Source: Oscillospiraceae bacterium (GTDB lineage Bacteria > Bacillota > Clostridia > Oscillospirales > Acutalibacteraceae). From it: a stretch of DNA of 64,000 bases. The first letter of the stretch is position 1; every line of letters starts with the position of its first letter. Where the stretch lies: positions 1-64,000 of the forward strand of contig SVOW01000003.1 in assembly GCA_015066175.1 (NCBI GenBank). The letters are read 5' to 3'. Below the pieces are notes generated by a model that saw nothing but the letters and a program-made list of their open reading frames with translations, ran no database searches and was not told where the DNA came from. Made by a program: the position numbers and the translations under genes. This document shows positions 53,538 through 59,532 of the stretch, piece by piece.

Positions 53538-54548
53538 ATGGCTAACGATGTTAGATTTGAAGGCAAAGAAAGAAGAATGGCCAAAATTGAAAAATGTCTT
53601 GCTGAGTATGGTATTGCCAGCTTGGAAGACGCACGTGCACTCTGCCTTGAAAAAGGCATTGATGTAGAAGCAATCGTTAAAGGTGTTCAGCCTATCGCAT
53701 TTGAAAATGCTGTATGGGCTTACACACTCGGTGTTGCTCTTGCAATTAAATCAGGTATCACAGCAGCAAGTGAAGCTGCAGCAACAATCGGTAAAGGCCT
53801 TCAGGCTTTCTGTATCCCCGGTTCAGTTGCTGAACAGAGAAGCGTTGGTCTCGGCCACGGTAACCTTGCAGCTATGCTTCTTGATGAAAATACAAAATGT
53901 TTCGCATTCCTTGCAGGTCACGAATCTTTTGCAGCAGCAGAAGGTGCTATCGGTATTGCAAGAACAGCAAACAAAGTTCGTAAAGAACCCCTCAGAGTTA
54001 TCCTCAACGGTCTTGGTAAAGACGCTGCTATGATCATTTCAAGAATCAATGGTTTCACATATGTTGAAACAGAATATGATTTCTTCACAGGCGAACTCAA
54101 AATCGTTAACACAACACCTTATTCAGACGGCGAAAGAGCTCTCGTTCGTTGCTTCGGTGCAAACGATGTTCTTGAAGGCGTTGCAGTTATGAAACACGAA
54201 GGCGTTGACGTTTCTATCACAGGTAACTCAACTAACCCCACACGTTTCCAGCACCTCGTTGCAGGCACATACAAAAAGTATGCTATGGAAAACAACGTGA
54301 AATATTTCTCAGTTGCATCAGGTGGCGGCACAGGCCGTACACTCCATCCCGATAACGTTGCAGCAGGTCCTGCTTCTTACGGTCTTACAGACTCAATGGG
54401 CCGTATGCACGGTGATGCTCAGTTTGCAGGTTCATCTTCAGTTCCTGCTCACGTAGAAATGATGGGACTTATCGGTGCAGGTAACAACCCCATGGTTGGT
54501 ATGACAGTTGCTTGTGCAGTTGCAGTCGAAGAATCCCAGAAGAATTAA
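53538..54548 (+). CDS. GGGtGRT protein
   Basis: The 336-residue protein contains the family hallmark FSVASGGGTGRTLHPDNVAA near 257, followed by GPASYGLTDSMGRMHGDAQF. N-terminal residues are helical; a Gly-rich stretch LGHGNLAAMLLDENTKCFAFL is near 101 (two Gly-rich pieces). It has no signal or membrane segment. The family is conserved in anaerobes and its role is unknown. It is co-transcribed with the Fe-S-scaffold-like gene upstream, so a metal-cluster or redox role is an inference. It is the last clear host gene before the phage. Confidence 0.85.
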   Translation: MANDVRFEGKERRMAKIEKCLAEYGIASLEDARALCLEKGIDVEAIVKGVQPIAFENAVWAYTLGVALAIKSGITAASEAAATIGKGLQAFCIPGSVAEQRSVGLGHGNLAAMLLDENTKCFAFLAGHESFAAAEGAIGIARTANKVRKEPLRVILNGLGKDAAMIISRINGFTYVETEYDFFTGELKIVNTTPYSDGERALVRCFGANDVLEGVAVMKHEGVDVSITGNSTNPTRFQHLVAGTYKKYAMENNVKYFSVASGGGTGRTLHPDNVAAGPASYGLTDSMGRMHGDAQFAGSSSVPAHVEMMGLIGAGNNPMVGMTVACAVAVEESQKN

Positions 54549-54610
54549 GGTTTTTAAGGTTTTTACTTAAAACCAAGAGTGAAAAGTAATTAACTTAATA
54601 GAAAAATAGA

Positions 54611-54658
54611 TGCTCCCATCATTTCTTAAAAAATAGAGATGATGGGAGCAGTTTTTTT
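54611..54658 (+). terminator. Strong terminator directly before the integrase start codon
   Basis: TGCTCCCATCAT pairs perfectly with ATGATGGGAGCA (12 bp), and the T-run of seven ends at the integrase ATG. It terminates host transcription from the GGGtGRT operon or belongs to the phage end. There is no room for a normal ribosome site unless GGGAG in the right arm serves. Confidence 0.85.
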
Positions 54659-55588
54659 ATGAAAAAAATCAAGATGACAAACAACAGTATAACATTTGAG
54701 GAGGGTTGTAACAAGTACCTTGATAACTGTCGCGCGCGCAATCTGCGCGAAGGCACAATTAACCATTATAAGCAGAGTTACACTCAATTCTATAAGTATT
54801 TTGACAGAGAGAAGCCTGTAGAAGAATTTTCTCAAAAAGAATATAGCGAATATGTGCGTTATTTGCGCAAAACCATACAGAATGATGTAAGTATTAACTC
54901 ATATTTGAAAGATTTTATTACTACATTTCATTTTCTTATGAATGAAGGCTATGTAGAGCCATTTAAAATGCAAGCAATTAAGGTTGATAAAATACCAGTA
55001 GAAACATACACAGAGAAAGAGCTGGAGAAGTTATTGAAAAAGCCAGATATGAAAAAATGTAGTTTTGCAGAGTACCAGAGTTGGGTTATGACTAACTTTC
55101 TTTTTGCTACTGGAGTAAGACAGAGAAGCCTTAACAATATTAAGATAAAAGATGTTGATTTAGACAATAGTGTGGTTAATATCGCAGTTACTAAGAATAG
55201 AAAACCTCTGTTAATTTCACTTAATACAACTATGAAGAATATACTGATTGAGTATCTGAAGTATAGACAACATACCAGCGCTGAAGATTATCTATTCTCT
55301 AATATTTTTGGTAAGCAATTAACCAAAAGTACAGGGTATCATAGGCTTTATGAATATAACAAGGCGCGCGGAGTAGAAACTACAGGAATACACAGATACA
55401 GGCACACATTTGCTAAACAATGGATTTTAAACGGAGGTAATGTAGTTACACTTCAAAAAATTCTCGGTCATAGTAGCCTAGCAATAACTCAGAATTATAT
55501 TAACCTTCTGGTTTCAGATGTGGCTAAAGAAGTAGAAGAAATTAACCTGTTAGATAAATTTACTAAGCAATCTATTAAAATGAAATAA
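54659..55588 (+). CDS. int: Tyrosine recombinase, phage integrase
   Basis: The 309-residue protein has an N-terminal core-binding domain (about 10-105) and a catalytic domain with the Arg in FATGVRQRSLNNIK near 150, HRYRHTFAKQW near 245 (His-x-x-Arg), KILGHSSLAITQNYI near 270 with the second His, and the Tyr nucleophile in QNYINLL. It would insert the phage by site-specific recombination. It contains no in-frame TAG and stops with TAA, so the host code reads it fully. The start codon touches the T-run of a terminator. Confidence 0.93.
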   Translation: MKKIKMTNNSITFEEGCNKYLDNCRARNLREGTINHYKQSYTQFYKYFDREKPVEEFSQKEYSEYVRYLRKTIQNDVSINSYLKDFITTFHFLMNEGYVEPFKMQAIKVDKIPVETYTEKELEKLLKKPDMKKCSFAEYQSWVMTNFLFATGVRQRSLNNIKIKDVDLDNSVVNIAVTKNRKPLLISLNTTMKNILIEYLKYRQHTSAEDYLFSNIFGKQLTKSTGYHRLYEYNKARGVETTGIHRYRHTFAKQWILNGGNVVTLQKILGHSSLAITQNYINLLVSDVAKEVEEINLLDKFTKQSIKMK

Positions 55589-55589
55589 A

Positions 55590-55631
55590 AATTTCCCTAC
55601 TATCCAGAAGAAAGGATAGTAGGGATTTTTT
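55590..55631. terminator. Bidirectional terminator between integrase and the leftward genes
   Basis: CCCTACTATCC/GGATAGTAGGG 11-bp perfect stem, 8-nt loop, A-run left and T-run right; convergent genes end on both sides. Confidence 0.92.
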
Positions 55632-55812
55632 AGTTTAGGATAGAGTGCGCGACTTGTAAAGCTGTTTCATATTCAGATACATATTTTGATACAGTATCTG
55701 GTGAGCGCTTCATCTTTTTAGCTACAAGTTTATAACTTCCCAGAAGCTGGTAAAGCTCCCACATGCGCTTCTTTTCTCGCGTGGTTACTCTTGTACCTTT
55801 TGCTTTAGCCAT
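55630..55812 (-). CDS. Small helix-turn-helix phage protein
   Basis: This 60-residue basic protein has a probable DNA-binding fold: REKKRMWELYQLLGSYKLVA then KKMKRSPDTVSKYVSEYETA gives two helices and a recognition helix as in resolvase-type or sigma-like domains. Its ATG overlaps the stop of the upstream gene (TAATG), so they are coupled. It has no TAG and ends in TAA. Probably a lysogeny-side regulator or excisionase-like factor. Confidence 0.7.
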   Translation of the reverse strand: MAKAKGTRVTTREKKRMWELYQLLGSYKLVAKKMKRSPDTVSKYVSEYETALQVAHSILN

Positions 55813-56000
55813 TAGCCCTTAACATGGAGATACTTGTCAGTATCAGAGATAGCAGTATTAAAAGCATTTTTAAGTCTTTCTACTGGAGGTACAGGCTCGC
55901 CTTTTGCCTTTTTAATAATATCGTTTTCTTTTTCGATATTCTTAAAGAAGTTTTTAGGTACTATGATTTCGCATGTATCTAAGTCAAGTGTAATCTTCAC
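55812..56000 (-). CDS. Small leftward phage protein of unknown function
   Basis: The protein has 62 residues, MKITLDLDTCEIIVPKNFFK at the start and a lysine-rich middle. I chose the GTG at 56000, preceded by GGGAGGG at 6 bp; the longer frame to 56141 crosses a poly-A/T tract and has no ribosome site. No family recognised. Its transcript would come from the gap to the right, beside the repeated TGTATAAAA sites, so it may be controlled by them. Confidence 0.65.
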   Translation of the reverse strand: MKITLDLDTCEIIVPKNFFKNIEKENDIIKKAKGEPVPPVERLKNAFNTAISDTDKYLHVKG

Positions 56001-56116
56001 ATTATTCCCTCCCTTCTTTATGAGATTGATGTAGTCAGTATAACATACAAAACCCTCGCTTTTTTTTTTTTTTTTGGAAAAATAATAAATAAATTTTGTC
56101 GGTTTTGGCGCGAAAC

Positions 56117-56233
56117 TGTATAAAATTGCGCGCGCGTGCATAAAATCCGCGCAAACCTGTATATTTCATGAGAAAAATGTATAAAATCAGTAGTTTTCAT
56201 TAGTTTTATACACTTTTACACCATTTTTATACA
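56117..56233. promoter_or_regulatory. Periodic TGTATAAAA operator or iteron array
   Basis: TGTATAAAAT or close variants start at 56117, 56137, 56158 and 56178 (steps of 20, 21 and 20 bp), then occur inverted ending at 56212 and 56233 (21 bp apart). Within the right part TTTTATACAC, TTTTACACCA and TTTTTATACA follow each other at exactly 10 bp. All sites fall on one DNA face. The array separates leftward lysogeny-side genes from rightward lytic genes. Confidence 0.75.
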
Positions 56234-56316
56234 ATTTTAACCGTAGTAAAAATTTTTGGTCAAAGTTTTATAATGTATTACAACAAATTTTTATATATAT
56301 ATGGGGAAGTCAGGGG

Positions 56317-56439
56317 GGCTATCGTTATAAAATAATTTTCGCTACGCTCAAATTATTTTATAACTCTATGCGGGATTTAAAAATCCCCTTCGGGGCTTTT
56401 TAAATCCCTTAACGAAACGCGAAAAGTAAAGTAATAGCC
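56317..56439. other. Two-armed cruciform or structured RNA element
   Basis: Arm 1: a perfect 15-bp stem (56324-56338 with 56350-56364) around the 11-nt loop TCGCTACGCTC. Arm 2: GGGATTTAAAAA with TTTTTAAATCCC (56372-56408), one mismatch, and an inner CCCC-TTC-GGGG tip. The outer pair GGCTAT (56317) and ATAGCC (56439) could close a three-way structure. It has no T-run and no gene. It resembles replication origins or transfer origins more than a terminator. The whole gap 56001-56679 contains no gene; this, the operator array and a promoter region are what it holds. Confidence 0.7.
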
Positions 56440-56524
56440 AAAAGCAGAAGAAAGAGCGGAAGGGCGCAAACAAAAAATTTTTTTGCTACTTTTGGACAGA
56501 GGTATATAAAGTATTTAAACAAAT

Positions 56525-56592
56525 TTTCATTATATAGTGAGGGAAGAAAAAAACTTCTCTCAAAAGCCAAAATTTTTTATTTTACTCCTTTT
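56525..56592 (+). promoter_or_regulatory. Phage promoter/leader module 1
   Basis: ATTATATAGTGAGGG followed by a stem GAGGGAAG/CTTCTCTC (one G-T pair), then TTTTATTTTACTCC. The same order (TTATA box, purine-rich left arm, CTCTC right arm, T-rich ACTC) recurs at module 2 (56853) and, less exactly, at 57637. Confidence 0.5.
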
Positions 56593-56601
56593 CTTTAGAT
56601 T

Positions 56602-56632
56602 AAGAGAGCTGAATAGCTCTCTTTTTCTTTTT
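56602..56632 (+). terminator. Intrinsic terminator inside the leader of the RHH gene
   Basis: GAGAGCT-GAAT-AGCTCTC stem then eleven bases almost all T. It lies between leader module 1 and the first rightward gene, 48 bp before its ATG, so it could act as an attenuator or end a short RNA of about 90 nt. Confidence 0.8.
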
Positions 56633-56679
56633 GAGCTGAGGAGTGGGACAAATTATAAATTAGTAAAGGAGATTTTAAA

Positions 56680-56835
56680 ATGAAGGAAATTAAAAGAGAG
56701 TGTAATCTGAAAGTGAGATTAACTCCAGAAGAGAAACAGAAATTAGTAGAATATGCGGAAGTCCGCAAAATTACAATGAGTGAGGCTATTAGATAGCTCT
56801 GTGAAAAAATTTTTTCTCAGAATGGGCAAAGCTGA
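56680..56835 (+). CDS. Ribbon-helix-helix DNA-binding protein (one in-frame TAG)
   Basis: Read with TAG as Gln, the protein has 51 residues ending in TGA: an N-terminal beta strand (CNLKVRLTPEEKQKLVEYA) followed by MSEAIRQLCEKIF. This is the CopG/Arc-type layout, with the TAG at codon 39 inside the second helix. With the standard code the product would stop at 38 residues, halfway through the helix, and could not dimerise. AAAGGAG precedes ATG 56680. First rightward gene of the phage, so a likely early regulator. Confidence 0.8.
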
Positions 56836-56852
56836 TAAAACAGTTAAAACAA

Positions 56853-56925
56853 AAATTTATATACCTATGAGAGAGAAAAATTCCTAATTCTCTCTTATTT
56901 TTAGAAAGGACTTTATTTTACTCAA
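56853..56925 (+). promoter_or_regulatory. Phage promoter/leader module 2
   Basis: TTATATACCTATGAGAGAG, a stem GAGAGAA/TTCTCTC, then TTTATTTTACTC, the same order as module 1. The stem plus TTATTTTTAG could also end the RHH transcript. Confidence 0.5.
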
Positions 56926-56942
56926 AGAAGGGAGAAATTAAA

Positions 56943-57125
56943 ATGAAAAATTTAATTAAAAAAATGGTCGCAGAAGATATTGCAAAAGATAAAGCTTTTA
57001 TTACTAAAGTTGTTGAGGTAATGAATGAAGAGGCTACACTTGAAGAGCTTGATAGTCTTTGTGAGGAAATTCTGGAGCGCGGCCGCATGTCAAAAAAGGA
57101 AAAGATAAAATTTATACTTTTTTAA
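56943..57125 (+). CDS. Small helical phage protein of unknown function
   Basis: A 60-residue protein made of three helices rich in Lys and Glu, ending GRMSKKEKIKFILF and TAA. No family recognised and no in-frame TAG. AAGGGAG precedes the ATG. It follows the RHH gene with its own leader module. Probably an early phage protein. Confidence 0.65.
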   Translation: MKNLIKKMVAEDIAKDKAFITKVVEVMNEEATLEELDSLCEEILERGRMSKKEKIKFILF

Positions 57126-57133
57126 AATTTAAC

Positions 57134-57178
57134 TTTTTTTGTAGAGTAGATTAATGGAAATTCTACTTATAGTTGAGA
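57134..57178 (+). promoter_or_regulatory. Duplicated phage promoter element, copy A
   Basis: TTTTTTTGTAGAGTA ... CTACTTATAGTTGAGA. The two conserved blocks TTTTTTTGTA and CTACTTATA start 29 bp apart, exactly as in copy B at 57607. It lies in front of the candidate structured RNA. Confidence 0.6.
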
Positions 57179-57179
57179 A

Positions 57180-57590
57180 AAGTTAATAAAGGGAATGAAG
57201 AGCAGATAACCGCCAGAAAGGGTTAATAAGGTGTTGTGAGCCGCCGCAGTAAATACACTCGTAAAAAGCAGACTAATTAATTTAATTACCCTCTGCGCAT
57301 GTCAGAAGAGTATCTATAACTCATAACTGGGGATACAGTTATAAAAGATGGGGAGGAAAAATGCAGTAGTTTCACAAGGGCTGAATGAGTGAAACCGTAG
57401 TTTCTTTTAAGAAATGAAAAAACTGCTTCAGCAGTTATAACTGGTGAAGGTGTAAGTAAATAGAGATAAGCAAAAAGCAAAGCAAATATACAAGAAAACT
57501 CACTAAACAACGCGGTCGCGCGATAATTAAGAAACTTACTTCTCTCTTGGATTTAAGGCTTAGAGGGCGCGCTGGTGGCAAAATTTAAAA
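57180..57590 (+). ncRNA. Candidate large structured RNA in the phage
   Basis: About 410 nt with no open frame longer than about 15 codons on the plus strand under either code, between two copies of the same promoter element. It contains perfect hairpins: ATAACTG/CAGTTAT around GGGATA (57323-57342), GTTTCAC/GTGAAAC (57369-57395), AACTGC-TTCA-GCAGTT (57421-57436), and a longer-range CGCGC/GCGCG pair (57517-57571). Phages of Bacillota carry large ornate RNAs such as ROOL and GOLLD, to which this may be related; I cannot match a consensus by eye. The remaining gap to 57790 holds promoter copy B and two small hairpins. Confidence 0.5.
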
Positions 57591-57606
57591 AAAATTAGAT
57601 TTTGAT

Positions 57607-57711
57607 TTTTTTTGTATAGTATCTATTGGTAAAAACTACTTATAAATGACAGAGAGAAAAAGCTCTGTTAAGAATATTTCTTTTTTATTCCTCTTTGTTT
57701 ATGTGAGGGGC
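57607..57711 (+). promoter_or_regulatory. Duplicated phage promoter element, copy B, with leader
   Basis: TTTTTTTGTA (57607) and CTACTTATA (57636) are 29 bp apart as in copy A. Next come CAGAG/CTCTG (57650-57667) and a T-rich ATTCCTC segment like modules 1 and 2. A second stem GGCGCG/CGCGCC follows at about 57709-57728, before the nuclease gene. Confidence 0.6.
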
Positions 57712-57790
57712 GCGGTAATAATCGCGCCTTATCACAGAAAAAACTGGAGTAAAAAAGAGAAAAAAACAAAGATTTTAGGAGGAATAAAAA

Positions 57791-58288
57791 ATGGCATTAG
57801 TACAAAATTTTAAAAGAGATTTAAGCAAGGGTCGCAGAGGTGAATTAATAGCTCTGGAAGTATTTAGAAGTATGACAGATGAATTTATCTTTGAAGATGT
57901 AGCAGAAGATGAAAAGTATTATCACATTGGAGATATTAAAGCTACTGAAAAAGCTACAGGTGAGGTTATCTATTTAGAGATTAAAAATGATGCTTGTATC
58001 TCATATACAAGGAATGTGTTATGTGAAGAAAGAGTATATTATTTCAAGAAAAAACAAGAAAAACAAGGTAACATGTATAACGAAGGCACTAAATACTATT
58101 GTGTAGTGTCTGAGAGTGAATAGAAGATATATATGCTTGATTTTCAATAGCTCCAGAATTGTTATAAAGAATATGGTAGATATAGATATTTGTCATATCC
58201 AGACTAGGCTAGCGACTGCTATTTAGTATCACTTGACTTTTTAGAAAAGATTGGCGCAGTTAAAGGTATTATAGATTATCACTATTAA
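57791..58288 (+). CDS. PD-(D/E)XK nuclease-like phage protein (three in-frame TAGs)
   Basis: With TAG as Gln the gene encodes 165 residues ending in TAA. The N-terminal part has the nuclease-fold pattern GRRGELIALEVFRSM (Glu), YYHIGDIKATEK (Asp near 48) and VIYLEIKNDA (Glu-x-Lys near 64). TAGs are at codons 111, 120 and 139; the standard code would cut it after VVSESE. The continuation LDFQQLQNCYKEYGRYRYLS and DFLEKIGAVKGII is well-formed protein in the same frame with no break. AGGAGG precedes ATG 57791. Likely role: phage DNA processing or host DNA attack. Confidence 0.85.
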
Positions 58289-58305
58289 TTATGGAGGGTT
58301 AAAAA

Positions 58306-58494
58306 ATGATTGTTTTATAGATATTAGAAGCTATATTTAACTTTTTCTTCGGTGTAGGATTAACTGTAATTCTAACTGTTATAGGTTTAATAGGGGTCAT
58401 ATTTATATTATCAGTTATTATTAATATACTGACAATTATCAAAAATGCAATAGAAGGCATTGGCGCAAAAATCAAAAAAGACAAAACAAAATAA
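58306..58494 (+). CDS. Small single-helix membrane protein (one in-frame TAG)
   Basis: MIVL-Q-ILEAIFNFFFGVGL begins a 62-residue protein with a long hydrophobic segment (about 10-45) and a Lys-rich tail, ending in TAA. TAG is codon 5. GGAGGG precedes ATG 58306. Without recoding there is no protein at all, as no other start fits. A small membrane protein close to the endolysin gene might be a holin, but this is only a position-based guess. A terminator follows. Confidence 0.72.
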
Positions 58495-58510
58495 TTATAT
58501 TAAGATAGAG

Positions 58511-58541
58511 ATAGGGCGGTTTAACTGCCCTATTTCTTTTT
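58511..58541 (+). terminator. Phage terminator before the small terminase gene
   Basis: ATAGGGC/GCCCTAT stem extended by GGTTTAACT in the loop region, then TTCTTTTT. It separates early genes from the packaging genes. Confidence 0.85.
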
Positions 58542-58560
58542 ACTTTTGGGAGGTGTAGAA

Positions 58561-58935
58561 ATGGCTCTGACAAAGAAAGAAAAGAAATTTTGTGAGGAGT
58601 ATATAGCTAATGGTTGTAATGCTTCGCGCGCGTACCAGAGTGTTTATGGTTGCACTATCGAAGATGCCAGAAAGCGGTACTGTAAGACTTTCAGAAAGCC
58701 AGAAGTAAAGGAATATATAAACGCGCTCCAGAAGGAAGCATTTGAGGAAGCATGTATTACTGCAGAGCGCATAGCCTTAAAACTTTCTGATATTGCTTTT
58801 GCTAGTAAAGATGATGAAGTTTATGGAGCAAGCGCGCAGTTAAAGGCTCTGGACTTACTCCAGAAGCAGTTAAGCTTACAAACTCAGAGAGTAGAAGCTG
58901 AAGTAAGTACAGATATAAATATTATTATTGAGTAA
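58561..58935 (+). CDS. Terminase small subunit
   Basis: The 124-residue protein matches the Terminase_2 family: MALTKKEKKFCEEYIANGCN, ASRAYQSVYGC, KTFRKPEVKEYINALQ, then a coiled-coil tail. It recognises phage DNA for packaging. I chose ATG 58561, with GGGAGGTG upstream; a TTG at 58546 lies in the ribosome site. It has no in-frame TAG and stops with TAA. Unusually, an endolysin and a methyltransferase gene stand between it and the large subunit. Confidence 0.9.
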   Translation: MALTKKEKKFCEEYIANGCNASRAYQSVYGCTIEDARKRYCKTFRKPEVKEYINALQKEAFEEACITAERIALKLSDIAFASKDDEVYGASAQLKALDLLQKQLSLQTQRVEAEVSTDINIIIE

Positions 58936-58948
58936 AGGAGGATAACTA

Positions 58949-59518
58949 ATGTTATCAATTAAAAATAGACAGAAATATCTAAGTTTATTAGGTTTTTATA
59001 CAGGTAAAGTAGATGGAATAGAAGGGGCAAAGACTAAAGCAGCTTATAAAGCTTTATAGGCTAAATACTTTGTTAGAAAGTCTGATGTTGATGGAATTTA
59101 TGGTAAAAACACAGATATTCTTTTAGTTAATGCCTACAATGTGAAGAAATACACAAAGAATTTTAAGCTTGAAGAGTTTAGTTGTAATTGCGGTGGCGCG
59201 CATTGTACAGGCTATCCAGTTTATTTAGATATTCACCTTTTGGAGAATATTCAGAAGGTCAGAGATAGATTTGGGTCAGTTATTGTTACTTCTGGAATGA
59301 GATGCACTAAACATAATAAAGCGGTCGGTGGTGTAGTAGCTTCAAGGCATAAAAGCGGAAAAGCCTGTGATATTAGGGTAGCTAACCATACTACTGAATA
59401 TGGTCGTAAAAAAGTTATGGACTACTGGCGCACTCTTCCTAATATGAGATATACCTACTGTAATATTGGCGGTAATTATCCGAATATGGGTACTTCTGTG
59501 CATGTTGATGTAATTTAA
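58949..59518 (+). CDS. Endolysin: peptidoglycan-binding domain plus M15 peptidase (one in-frame TAG)
   Basis: The 189-residue protein read with TAG as Gln has an N-terminal peptidoglycan-binding repeat, KAAYKAL-Q-AKYFVRKSDV then DGIYGKNT, and a C-terminal M15 D,D-carboxypeptidase-like domain with SRHKSGKACDIRV and the final HVDV, giving the His/Asp/His zinc site. The TAG (codon 37) stands exactly where this binding domain nearly always has Gln in its F/L-Q motif. The standard code would give only the peptidase domain from an internal ATG at 59141. AGGAGG precedes ATG 58949. Confidence 0.92.
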
Positions 59519-59532
59519 CGGAGGAAGAGAAA

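Noticed and set aside
243-54548. The host itself uses TAG as a sense codon
   Set aside because: No host gene has an in-frame TAG; all are full-length with the standard code. The absence of TAG stops is noted as a separate observation.
53538-54548. L-serine dehydratase alpha subunit
   Set aside because: Superficial resemblance in Gly-rich text; the ASGGGTGRT hallmark identifies the GGGtGRT family instead.
55812-56141. 109-residue version of the small leftward gene
   Set aside because: The added N-terminus crosses a poly-A/T tract (MHARAILYS... KKKKK) and lacks a ribosome site; GTG 56000 has a strong one.
56040-56240. CRISPR array from the regularly spaced TGTATAAAA repeats
   Set aside because: The repeat is only about 10 bp with 10-11-bp intervals and inverted members, no cas genes; operator or iteron is a better fit.
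56324-56408. Protelomerase telomere site (linear plasmid-phage)
   Set aside because: A telomere site is a gapless palindrome; here the stems have 11- and 3-nt loops, and no protelomerase is visible.
57286-57510. 74-residue minus-strand reading frame in the structured-RNA region
   Set aside because: No ribosome site, hydrophobic low-quality sequence, and it is antisense to perfect hairpins in a rightward region.
57130-57600. Phage tRNA genes, including a CTA suppressor
   Set aside because: No acceptor stem, T-loop (GTTCGA) and anticodon arm in proper spacing could be found.
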